Assembly: GCA_037893225.1 (NCBI GenBank)
Contig: JAZGUH010000205.1
Location: forward strand, 839,531-903,530
From: Hippasteria phrygiana
Taxonomy: Eukaryota > Echinodermata > Asteroidea > Valvatida > Goniasteridae
DNA: 64,000 nucleotides
Direction of reading: 5' to 3'
The position numbers and the translations under genes are program-made. The notes beneath the pieces are model-generated. The model was not told where the DNA came from. It saw nothing but the letters and a program-made list of their open reading frames with translations, and made no database searches. Positions 10,401 through 22,344 of this stretch are shown here, one piece after another (positions within the stretch are counted from its first letter, which is position 1; every line of letters begins with the position of its first letter).

Positions 10401-13030
10401 AGTCTAACACTCTCTCTACCTCTGACTCTCCTTCTCTCTTACTCTCACATTCTAACCCGATCACTAGCACTTGCACTGTAACACTTGCACTGTAACACTT
10501 GCACTGTAACACTTGCACTGTAACACTTGCACTGTAACACTTGCACTGTAACACTTGCACTGTAACACTTGCACTGTAACACTTGCACTCGATCCTTAAC
10601 CCTAACACTTAAACTCAAACCCTTAACTCTAACACTAATTTTTATATTCTTAACTCGCTTACTCTATTTTTTCATCAACTTCAGGAGAGATCAACCTCCG
10701 GCTCCTGGCTGTCAAGACCTCGAGGCCACCCAAGATCATCATGGACAGAACTGGAATGGCCCAGTGAGATAGACAGCATACAGGCTTAGATGAGCACAAT
10801 AGACCTACGCTGTTTAGTAGATGAGTAAGTCTAACACTCTCACTACCTCTAACTCTCCTTCTCTCTTACTCTCACATTCTAACCCGATCACTAGCACTTG
10901 CACTGTAACACTTGCACTGTAACACTTGCACTGTAACACTTGCACTGTAACACTTGCACTGTAACACTTGCACTGTAACACTTGCACTGTAACACTTGCA
11001 CTGTAACACTTGCACTGTAACACTTGCACTGTAACACTTGCACTGTAACACTTGCACTGTAACACTTGCACTGTAACACTTGCACTGTAACACTTGCACT
11101 GTAACACTTGCACTCGAACCTTTACCCTAACACTTGAACTCAAACCCTTAACTCTAACACTAATTTTAATATTCTTAACTCGCTTACTCTATTTTTCCAT
11201 CAACTTCAGGAGAGATCAACATCCGGCTCCTGGCTGTCAAGTCCTCGAGGCCACCCAAGATCATCATGGACAGAACTGGAATGGCCCAGTGAGATAGACA
11301 GCATACAGGCTTAGATGAGCACAATAGACCTACGCTGTTTAGTAGATGAGTAAGTCTAACACTCTCACTACCTCTAACTCTCCTTCTCTCTTACTCTCAC
11401 ATTCTAACCCAATCACTAGCACTTGCACTGTAACACTTGCACTGTAACACTTGCACTGTAACACTTGCACTGTAACACTTGCACTGTAACACTTGCACTG
11501 TAACACTTGCACTCGAACCTTCACCCTATCACTTCAACTCGAACCTTCACCCTAACACTTGAACTCAAACCCTTAACTCTAACACAAATTTGTATATTCT
11601 TAACTCGCTTACTCTATTTTTTCATCAACTTCACGAGAGATCAACCTCTGGCTCCTGGCTGTCAAGACCTCGAGGCCACCCAAGATCATCATGGACAGAA
11701 CTGGAATGGCCCAGTGAGATAGACAGCATACAGGCTTAGATGAGCACAATTGACCTACGCTGTTTAGTAGATGAGTAAGTCTAACACTCTCACTACCTCT
11801 AACTCTCCTTCTCTCTTACTCTCACATTCTAACCCGATGACTAGCACTTGCACTGTAACACTTGCACTGTAACACTTGCACTGTAACACTTGCACTGTAA
11901 CACTTGCACTGTAACACTTGCACTCGAACCTTAACCCTAACACTTGCACTGTAACACTTGCACTGTAACACTTGCACTGTAACACTTGCACTGTAACACT
12001 TGCACTGTAACACTTGCACTCGAACCTTAACCCTAACACTTGCACTGTAACACTTGAACTCAAACCCTTAACTCTAACACTAATTTTAATATTCCTAACT
12101 CGCTTACTTTATTTTTTTCATCAACTTCAGGAGAGATCAACATCTGGCTCCTGGCTGTCAAGTCCTCGAGGCCACCCAAGATCATCATGGACAGAACTGG
12201 AATGGCCCAGTGAGATAGACAGCTTGCAGGCCTAGATCAGCACAATAGACCTACGCTGTTTAGTAGATGAGTAAGTCTAACACTCTCTCTACCTCTGACT
12301 CTCCTTCTCTCTTACTCTCACATTCTAACCCGATCACTAGCACTTGCACTGTAACACTTGCACTGTAACACTTGCACTGTAACACTTGCACTGTAACACT
12401 TGCACTGTAACACTTGCACTGTAACACTTGCACTGTAACACTTGCACTGTAACACTTGCACTGTAACACCTGCACTGTAACACTTGCACTGTAACACTTG
12501 CACTCGAACCTTAACCCTAACACTTAAACTCAAACCCTTAACTCTAACACTAATTTTTATATTCTTAACTCGCTTACTCTATTTTTTCATCAACTTCAGG
12601 AGAGATCAACCTCCGGCTCCTGGCTGTCAAGACCTCGAGGCCACCCAAGATCATCATGGACAGAACTGGAATGGCCCAGTGAGATAGACAGCATACAGGC
12701 TTAGATGAGCACAATAGACCTACGCTGTTTAGTAGATGAGTAAGTCTAACACTCTAACTACCTCTAACTCTCCTTCTCTCTTACTCTCACATTCTAACCC
12801 GATGACTAGCACTTGCACTGTAACACTTGCACTGTAACACTTGCACTGTAACACTTGCACTGTAACACTTGCACTGTAACACTTGCACTGTAACACTTGC
12901 ACTGTAACACTTGCACTGTAACACTTGCACTGTAACACTTGCACTGTAACACTTGCACTCGAACCTTTACCCTAACACTTGAACTCGAACCTTTACCCTA
13001 ACACTTGAACTCAAACCCCTAACTCTAACA
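7460..13030. repeat. Mosaic region of A, A', B, C and D monomers
   Basis: Twelve monomers with donors at 7570, 8040, 8537, 9048, 9459, 9872, 10398, 10825, 11350, 11775, 12271 and 12740. Partial internal repetition is visible: the D-A' pair at 7783-8484 recurs at 10141-10772, with an offset of 2358 bp falling to 2288 bp because of five fewer minisatellite units. The D monomer recurs again at 12014. This looks like an older or more scrambled part of the array than the blocks downstream. Confidence 0.8.
11635..11774 (+). pseudogene. Exon-like cassette with a destroyed acceptor AG
   Basis: In this B monomer the sequence before the cassette reads CTTCAC instead of CTTCAG, a G-to-C change at 11634. 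The cassette also has a private A-to-T change at 11751 (CACAATTGACC). The donor is intact. It is the only full-length monomer in which I saw the acceptor AG lost. Confidence 0.7.
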
Positions 13031-15293
13031 CTAATTTTAATATTCTTAACTCGCTTACTCTATTTTTCCATCAACTTCAGGAGAGATCAACATCCGGCTC
13101 CTGGCTGTCAAGACCTCGAGGCCACCCAAGATCATCATGGACAGAACTGGAATGGCCCAGTGAGATAGACAGCTTGCAGGCCTAGATCCGCACAATAGAC
13201 CTACGCTGTTTAGTAGATGAGTAAGTCTAACACTCTCTCTACCTCTGACTCTCCTTCTCTCTTACTCTCACATTCTAACCCAATCACTAGCACTTGCACT
13301 GTAACACTTGCACTGTAACACTTGCACTGTAACACTTGCACTGTAACACTTGCACTGTAACACTTGCACTGTAACACTTGCACTGTAACACTTGCACTGT
13401 AACACTTGCACTGTAACACTTGCACTCGAACCTTCACCCTATCACTTCAACTCGAACCTTCACCCTATCACTTGAACTCAAACCCTTAACTCTAACAGGC
13501 CTAAATCAGCACAATAGACCTACGCTGTTTAGTAGATGAGTAAGTCTAACACTCTCTCTACCTCTGACTCTCCTTCTCTCTTACTCTCACATTCTAACCC
13601 GATGACTAGCACTTGCACTGTAACACTTGCACTGTAACACTTGCACTGTAACACTTGCACTGTAACACTTGCACTGTAACACTTGCACTGTAACACTTGC
13701 ACTGTAACACTTGCACTGTAACACTTGCACTGTAACACCTGCACTGTAACACTTGCACTGTAACACTTGCACTCGAACCTTAACCCTAACACTTAAACTC
13801 AAACCCTTAACTCTAACACTAATTTTTATATTCTTAACTCGCTTACTCTATTTTTTCATCAACTTCAGGAGAGATCAACCTCCGGCTCCTGGCTGTCAAG
13901 ACCTCGAGGCCACCCAAGATCATCATGGACAGAACTGGAATGGCCCAGTGAGATAGACAGCATACAGGCTTAGATGAGCACAATAGACCTACGCTGTTTA
14001 GTAGATGAGTAAGTCTAACACTCTAACTACCTCTAACTCTCCTTCTCTCTTACTCTCACATTCTAACCCGATGACTAGCACTTGCACTGTAACACTTGCA
14101 CTGTAACACTTGCACTGTAACACTTGCACTGTAACACTTGCACTGTAACACTTGCACTCGAACCTTTACCCTAACACTTGAACTCGAACCTTTACCCTAA
14201 CACTTGAACTCAAACCCTTAACTCTAACACTAATTTTAATATTCTTAACTCGCTTACTCTATTTTTCCATCAACTTCAGGAGAGATCAACATCCGGCTCC
14301 TGGCTGTCAAGACCTCGAGGCCACCCAAGATCATCATGGACAGAACTGGAATGGCCCAGTGAGATAGACAGCTTGCAGGCCTAGATCCGCACAATAGACC
14401 TACGCTGTTTAGTAGATGAGTAAGTCTAACACTCTCTCTACCTCTGACTCTCCTTCTCTCTTACTCTCACATTCTAACCCAATCACTAGCACTTGCACTG
14501 TAACACTTGCACTGTAACACTTGCACTGTAACACTTGCACTGTAACACTTGCACTGTAACACTTGCACTGTAACACTTGCACTGTAACACTTGCACTGTA
14601 ACACTTGCACTGTAACACTTGCACTGTAACACTTGCACTGTAACACTTGCACTGTAACACTTGCACTGTAACACTTGCACTGTAACACTTGCACTCGATC
14701 CTTAACCCTAACACTTAAACTCAAACCCTTCACTCTAACACTAATTTTTATATTCTTAACTCGCTTACTCTATTTTTTCATCAACTTCAGGAGAGATCAA
14801 CCTCCGGCTCCTGGCTGTCAAGACCTCGAGGCCACCCAAGATCATCATGGACAGAACTGGAATGGCCCAGTGAGATAGACAGCATACAGGCTTAGATGAG
14901 CACAATAGACCTACGCTGTTTAGTAGATGAGTAAGTCTAACACTCTCACTACCTCTAACTCTCCTTCTCTCTTACTCTCACATTCTAACCCAATCACTAG
15001 CACTTGCACTGTAACACTTGCACTGTAACACTTGCACTGTAACACTTGCACTGTAACACTTGCACTGTAACACTTGCACTGTAACACTTGCACTGTAACA
15101 CTTGCACTGTAACACTTGCACTGTAACACTTGCACTGTAACACTTGCACTGTAACACTTGCACTGTAACACTTGCACTGTAACACTTGCACTGTAACACT
15201 TGCACTGTAACACTTGCACTGTAACACTTGCACTGTAACACTTGCACTCGATCCTTAACCCTAACACTTAAACTCAAACCCTTCACTCTAACA
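13031..15293. repeat. 2.26-kb tandem duplication, copy 1
   Basis: Donors at 13221, 13540, 14009, 14420 and 14931; the second belongs to a truncated F monomer. The order C body, F, A, C, A' is repeated from 15294 with an offset of 2263 bp, rising to 2291 bp after two extra 14-bp units. Confidence 0.85.
13498..13539 (+). pseudogene. Truncated exon remnant, F monomer 1
   Basis: The spacer word TAACA is joined directly to GGCCTAAATCAGC. Compared with an intact D monomer (7849-7997), 149 bp are missing: the AT-rich stretch, branch point, pyrimidine tract, acceptor and the first 98 nt of the cassette. The last 42 nt and the GTAAGT donor remain. CTAAAT replaces CTAGAT, a mark shared by all ten F monomers, so they descend from one deletion. 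Confidence 0.85.
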
Positions 15294-15483
15294 CTAATTT
15301 TAATATTCTTAACTCGCTTACTCTATTTTTCCATCAACTTCAGGAGAGATCAACATCCGGCTCCTGGCTGTCAAGACCTCGAGGCCACCCAAGATCATCA
15401 TGGACAGAACTGGAATGGCCCAGTGAGATAGACAGCTTGCAGGCCTAGATCCGCACAATAGACCTACGCTGTTTAGTAGATGA
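15239..15483 (+). repeat. Chimeric monomer: A' spacer joined to C body
   Basis: The 5' part (CTCGATCC spacer, CTTAAACTC, CCCTTCACTC) is that of an A' monomer. From the AATTTTAATATTC stretch onward (CCATCAAC acceptor, CATCCGG, GATCCGC) it is a C monomer. The switch lies within a short shared CTCTAACACTAATTTT at about 15285-15300. It sits exactly at the border of the two 2.26-kb copies, as expected for an unequal crossover product. Confidence 0.8.
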
Positions 15484-17284
15484 GTAAGTCTAACACTCTC
15501 TCTACCTCTGACTCTCCTTCTCTCTTACTCTCACATTCTAACCCAATCACTAGCACTTGCACTGTAACACTTGCACTGTAACACTTGCACTGTAACACTT
15601 GCACTGTAACACTTGCACTGTAACACTTGCACTGTAACACTTGCACTGTAACACTTGCACTGTAACACTTGCACTGTAACACTTGCACTGTAACACTTGC
15701 ACTGTAACACTTGCACTCGAACCTTCACCCTATCACTTCAACTCGAACCTTCACCCTATCACTTGAACTCAAACCCTTAACTCTAACAGGCCTAAATCAG
15801 CACAATAGACCTACGCTGTTTAGTAGATGAGTAAGTCTAACACTCTCTCTACCTCTGACTCTCCTTCTCTCTTACTCTCACATTCTAACCCGATGACTAG
15901 CACTTGCACTGTAACACTTGCACTGTAACACTTGCACTGTAACACTTGCACTGTAACACTTGCACTGTAACACTTGCACTGTAACACTTGCACTGTAACA
16001 CTTGCACTGTAACACTTGCACTGTAACACCTGCACTGTAACACTTGCACTGTAACACTTGCACTCGAACCTTAACCCTAACACTTAAACTCAAACCCTTA
16101 ACTCTAACACTAATTTTTATATTCTTAACTCGCTTACTCTATTTTTTCATCAACTTCAGGAGAGATCAACCTCCGGCTCCTGGCTGTCAAGACCTCGAGG
16201 CCACCCAAGATCATCATGGACAGAACTGGAATGGCCCAGTGAGATAGACAGCATACAGGCTTAGATGAGCACAATAGACCTACGCTGTTTAGTAGATGAG
16301 TAAGTCTAACACTCTAACTACCTCTAACTCTCCTTCTCTCTTACTCTCACATTCTAACCCGATGACTAGCACTTGCACTGTAACACTTGCACTGTAACAC
16401 TTGCACTGTAACACTTGCACTGTAACACTTGCACTGTAACACTTGCACTCGAACCTTTACCCTAACACTTGAACTCGAACCTTTACCCTAACACTTGAAC
16501 TCAAACCCTTAACTCTAACACTAATTTTAATATTCTTAACTCGCTTACTCTATTTTTCCATCAACTTCAGGAGAGATCAACATCCGGCTCCTGGCTGTCA
16601 AGACCTCGAGGCCACCCAAGATCATCATGGACAGAACTGGAATGGCCCAGTGAGATAGACAGCTTGCAGGCCTAGATCCGCACAATAGACCTACGCTGTT
16701 TAGTAGATGAGTAAGTCTAACACTCTCTCTACCTCTGACTCTCCTTCTCTCTTACTCTCACATTCTAACCCAATCACTAGCACTTGCACTGTAACACTTG
16801 CACTGTAACACTTGCACTGTAACACTTGCACTGTAACACTTGCACTGTAACACTTGCACTGTAACACTTGCACTGTAACACTTGCACTGTAACACTTGCA
16901 CTGTAACACTTGCACTGTAACACTTGCACTGTAACACTTGCACTGTAACACTTGCACTGTAACACTTGCACTGTAACACTTGCACTCGATCCTTAACCCT
17001 AACACTTAAACTCAAACCCTTCACTCTAACACTAATTTTTATATTCTTAACTCGCTTACTCTATTTTTTCATCAACTTCAGGAGAGATCAACCTCCGGCT
17101 CCTGGCTGTCAAGACCTCGAGGCCACCCAAGATCATCATGGACAGAACTGGAATGGCCCAGTGAGATAGACAGCATACAGGCTTAGATGAGCACAATAGA
17201 CCTACGCTGTTTAGTAGATGAGTAAGTCTAACACTCTCACTACCTCTAACTCTCCTTCTCTCTTACTCTCACATTCTAACCCGA
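15294..17284. repeat. 2.26-kb tandem duplication, copy 2
   Basis: Donors at 15484, 15831, 16300, 16711 and 17222. It matches copy 1 through the A' monomer at 16966-17169 (with the rare CCCTTCACTC spacer also present near 14727). The tail after the cassette then differs: ACCCGATGACTAG at about 17280 against ACCCAATCACTAG at about 14990. Confidence 0.8.
15789..15830 (+). pseudogene. Truncated exon remnant, F monomer 2
   Basis: Same junction as F monomer 1, in the second copy of the 2.26-kb duplication (offset 2291). Confidence 0.85.
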
Positions 17285-18977
17285 TGACTAGCACTTGCAC
17301 TGTAACACTTGCACTGTAACACTTGCACTGTAACACTTGCACTGTAACACTTGCACTGTAACACTTGCACTGTAACACTTGCACTGTAACACTTGCACTG
17401 TAACACTTGCACTGTAACACTTGCACTGTAACACTTGCACTGTAACACTTGCACTCGAACCTTTACCCTAACACTTGAACTCAAACCCTTAACTCTAACA
17501 CTAATTTTAATATTCTTAACTCGCTTACTCTATTTTTCCATCAACTTCAGGAGAGATCAACATCCGGCTCCTGGCTGTCAAGTCCTCGAGGCCACCCAAG
17601 ATCATCATGGACAGAACTGGAATGGCCCAGTGAGATAGACAGCTTGCAGGCCTAGATCAGCACAATAGACCTACGCTGTTTAGTAGATGAGTAAGTCTAA
17701 CACTCTCTCTACCTCTGACTCTCCTTCTCTCTTACTCTCACATTCTAACCCGATCACTAGCACTTGCACTGTAACACTTGCACTGTAACACTTGCACTGT
17801 AACACTTGCACTGTAACACTTGCACTGTAACACTTGCACTGTAACACTTGCACTGTAACACTTGCACTGTAACACTTGCACTGTAACACTTGCACTGTAA
17901 CACTTGCACTCGATCCTTAACCCTAACACTTAAACTCAAACCCTTAACTCTAACACTAATTTTTATATTCTTAACTCGCTTACTCTATTTTTTCATCAAC
18001 TTCAGGAGAGATCAACCTCCGGCTCCTGGCTGTCAAGACCTCGAGGCCACCCAAGATCATCATGGACAGAACTGGAATGGCCCAGTGAGATAGACAGCAT
18101 ACAGGCTTAGATGAGCACAATAGACCTACGCTGTTTAGTAGATGAGTAAGTCTAACACTCTCACTACCTCTAACTCTCCTTCTCTCTTACTCTCACATTC
18201 TAACCCGATGACTAGCACTTGCACTGTAACACTTGCACTGTAACACTTGCACTGTAACACTTGCACTGTAACACTTGCACTGTAACACTTGCACTGTAAC
18301 ACTTGCACTGTAACACTTGCACTGTAACACTTGCACTCGAACCTTCACCCTATCACTTCAACTCGAACCTTCACCCTAACACTTGAACTCAAACCCTTAA
18401 CTCTAACACAAATTTGTATATTCTTAACTCGCTTACTCTATTTTTTCATCAACTTCAGGAGAGATCAACCTCTGGCTCCTGGCTGTCAAGACCTCGAGGC
18501 CACCCAAGATCATCATGGACAGAACTGGAATGGCCCAGTGAGATAGACAGCATACAGGCTTAGATGAGCACAATAGACCTACGCTGTTTAGTAGATGAGT
18601 AAGTCTAACACTCTCACTACCTCTAACTCTCCTTCTCTCTTACTCTCACATTCTAACCCGATGACTAGCACTTGCACTGTAACACTTGCACTGTAACACT
18701 TGCACTGTAACACTTGCACTGTAACACTTGCACTGTAACACTTGCACTGTAACACTTGCACTGTAACACTTGCACTCGAACCTTAACCCTAACACTTGCA
18801 CTGTAACACTTGCACTGTAACACTTGCACTGTAACACTTGCACTGTAACACTTGCACTGTAACACTTGCACTGTAACACTTGCACTGTAACACTTGCACT
18901 GTAACACTTGCACTGTAACACTTGCACTGTAACACTTGCACTGTAACACTTGCACTGTAACACCTGCACTGTAACAC
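17285..18977. repeat. Linking monomers between the 2.26-kb duplication and block a
   Basis: Donors at 17691, 18146 and 18599, of types C/D hybrid, A' and B. The minisatellite run of the last monomer (about 18669-18989) is interrupted near 18775 by one telomere-like spacer (TCGAACCTTAACCCTAA). The monomer following it starts block a. Confidence 0.75.
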
Positions 18978-21645
18978 TTGCACTGTAACACTTGCACTCG
19001 AACCTTAACCCTAACACTTAAACTCAAACCCTTAACTCTAACACTAATTTTTATATTCTTAACTCGCTTACTCTATTTTTTCATCAACTTCAGGAGAGAT
19101 CAACCTCCGGCTCCTGGCTGTCAAGACCTCGAGGCCACCCAAGATCATCATGGACAGAACTGGAATGGCCCAGTGAGATAGACAGCATACAGGCTTAGAT
19201 GAGCACAATAGACCTACGCTGTTTAGTAGATGAGTAAGTCTAACACTCTAACTACCTCTAACTCTCCTTCTCTCTTACTCTCACATTCTAACCCGATGAC
19301 TAGCACTTGCACTGTAACACTTGCACTGTAACACTTGCACTGTAACACTTGCACTGTAACACTTGCACTGTAACACTTGCACTGTAACACTTGCACTGTA
19401 ACACTTGCACTGTAACACTTGCACTGTAACACTTGCACTGTAACACTTGCACTGTAACACTTGCACTGTAACACTTGCACTGTAACACTTGCACTGTAAC
19501 ACTTGCACTCGAACCTTTACCCTAACACTTGAACTCGAACCTTTACCCTAACACTTGAACTCGAACCTTTACCCTAACACTTGAACTCAAACCCTTAACT
19601 CTAACACTAATTTTAATATTCTTAACTCGCTTACTCTATTTTTCCATCAACTTCAGGAGAGATCAACATCCGGCTCCTGGCTGTCAAGACCTCGAGGCCA
19701 CCCAAGATCATCATGGACAGAACTGGAATGGCCCAGTGAGATAGACAGCTTGCAGGCCTAGATCCGCACAATAGACCTACGCTGTTTAGTAGATGAGTAA
19801 GTCTAACACTCTCTCTACCTCTGACTCTCCTTCTCTCTTACTCTCACATTCTAACCCAATCACTAGCACTTGCACTGTAACACTTGCACTGTAACACTTG
19901 CACTGTAACACTTGCACTGTAACACTTGCACTGTAACACTTGCACTGTAACACTTGCACTGTAACACTTGCACTCGAACCTTAACCCTAACACTTGCACT
20001 GTAACACTTGAACTCGAACCTTAACCCTAACACTTGCACTGTAACACTTGAACTCGAACCTTAACCCTAACACTTGCACTGTAACACTTGAACTCAAACC
20101 CTTAACTCTAACACTAATTTTAATATTGCTAACTCGCTTACTTTATTTTTTTCATCAACTTCAGGAGAGATCAACATCTGGCTCCTGGCTGTCAAGTCCT
20201 CGAGGCCACCCAAGATCATCATGGACAGAACTGGAATGGCCCAGTGAGATAGACAGCATACAGGCTTAGATGAGCACAATAGACCTATGCTGTTTAGTAG
20301 ATGAGTAAGTCTAACACTCTCTCTACCTCTAACTCTCCTTCTCTCTTACTCTCACATTCTAACCCGATCACTAGCACTTGCACTGTAACACTTGCACTGT
20401 AACACTTGCACTGTAACACTTGCACTGTAACACTTGCACTGTAACACTTGCACTGTAACACTTGCACTGTAACACTTGCACTGTAACACTTGCACTGTAA
20501 CACTTGCACTGTAACACTTGCACTGTAACACTTGCACTGTAACACTTGCACTGTAACACTTGCACTGTAACACCTGCACTGTAAGACTTGCACTGTAAGA
20601 CTTGCACTGTAACACTTGCACTCGAACCTTAACCCTAACACTTAAACTCAAACCCTTAACTCTAACACTAATTTTTATATTCTTAACTCGCTTACTCTAT
20701 TTTTTCATCAACTTCAGGAGAGATCAACCTCCGGCTCCTGGCTGTCAAGACCTCGAGGCCACCCAAGATCATCATGGACAGAACTGGAATGGCCCAGTGA
20801 GATAGACAGCATACAGGCTTAGATGAGCACAATAGACCTACGCTGTTTAGTAGATGAGTAAGTCTAACACTCTCACTACCTCTAACTCTCCTTCTCTCTT
20901 ACTCTCACATTCTAACCCGATGACTAGCACTTGCACTGTAACACTTGCACTGTAACACTTGCACTCGAACCTTAACCCTAACACTTGCACTGTAACACTT
21001 GAACTCAAACCCTTAACTCTAACACTAATTTTAATATTCCTAACTCGCTTACTTTATTTTTTTCATCAACTTCAGGAGAGATCAACATCTGGCTCCTGGC
21101 TGTCAAGTCCTCGAGGCCACCCAAGATCATCATGGACAGAACTGGAATGGCCCAGTGAGATAGACAGCTTGCAGGCCTAGATCAGCACAATAGACCTACG
21201 CTGTTTAGTAGATGAGTAAGTCTAACACTCTCTCTACCTCTGACTCTCCTTCTCTCTTACTCTCACATTCTAACCCGATCACTAGCACTTGCACTGTAAC
21301 ACTTGCACTGTAACACTTGCACTGTAACACTTGCACTGTAACACTTGCACTGTAACACTTGCACTGTAACACTTGCACTGTAACACTTGCACTGTAACAC
21401 TTGCACTGTAACACTTGCACTCGATCCTTAACCCTAACACTTAAACTCAAACCCTTAACTCTAACACTAATTTTTATATTCTTAACTCGCTTACTCTATT
21501 TTTTCATCAACTTCAGGAGAGATCAACCTCCGGCTCCTGGCTGTCAAGACCTCGAGGCCACCCAAGATCATCATGGACAGAACTGGAATGGCCCAGTGAG
21601 ATAGACAGCATACAGGCTTAGATGAGCACAATAGACCTACGCTGT
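18978..21645. repeat. Higher-order block a, copy 1
   Basis: Donors at 19234, 19797, 20305, 20858 and 21216; monomer order A, C (triple 26-bp spacer), E (triple 40-bp spacer), A, D, A'. The same order occurs at 39980 (offset 21002) and 52396 (offset 33418). The minisatellite run at 19304-19499 has 14 units but 12 in the copy at 40306-40473. Confidence 0.85.
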
Positions 21646-22319
21646 TTAGTAGATGAGTAAGTCTAACACTCTCACTACCTCTAACTCTCCTTCTCTCTTA
21701 CTCTCACATTCTAACCCGATGACTAGCACTTGCACTGTAACACTTGCACTGTAACACTTGCACTGTAACACTTGCACTGTAACACTTGCACTGTAACACT
21801 TGCACTGTAACACTTGCACTGTAACACTTGCACTGTAACACTTGCACTGTAACACTTGCACTCGAACCTTCACCCTATCACTTCAACTCGAACCTTCACC
21901 CTAACACTTGAACTCAAACCCTTAACTCTAACACAAATTTGTATATTCTTAACTCGCTTACTCTATTTTTTCATCAACTTCAGGAGAGATCAACCTCTGG
22001 CTCCTGGCTGTCAAGACCTCGAGGCCACCCAAGATCATCATGGACAGAACTGGAATGGCCCAGTGAGATAGACAGCATACAGGCTTAGATGAGCACAATA
22101 GACCTACGCTGTTTAGTAGATGAGTAAGTCTAACACTCTCACTACCTCTAACTCTCCTTCTCTCTTACTCTCACATTCTAACCCGATGACTAGCACTTGC
22201 ACTGTAACACTTGCACTGTAACACTTGCACTGTAACACTTGCACTGTAACACTTGCACTGTAACACTTGCACTGTAACACTTGCACTGTAACACTTGCAC
22301 TGTAACACTTGCACTCGAA

Positions 22320-22344
22320 CCTTAACCCTAACCTTAACCCTAAC
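22320..22344. repeat. Double telomere-like dodecamer
   Basis: CCTTAACCCTAA occurs twice in direct succession here, so four hexamers (CCTTAA, CCCTAA, CCTTAA, CCCTAA) are in phase. It lies inside a minisatellite run. It is the longest telomere-like stretch I saw, along with its copy at 55752. Most monomers carry at most one CCCTAA word. Confidence 0.85.
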
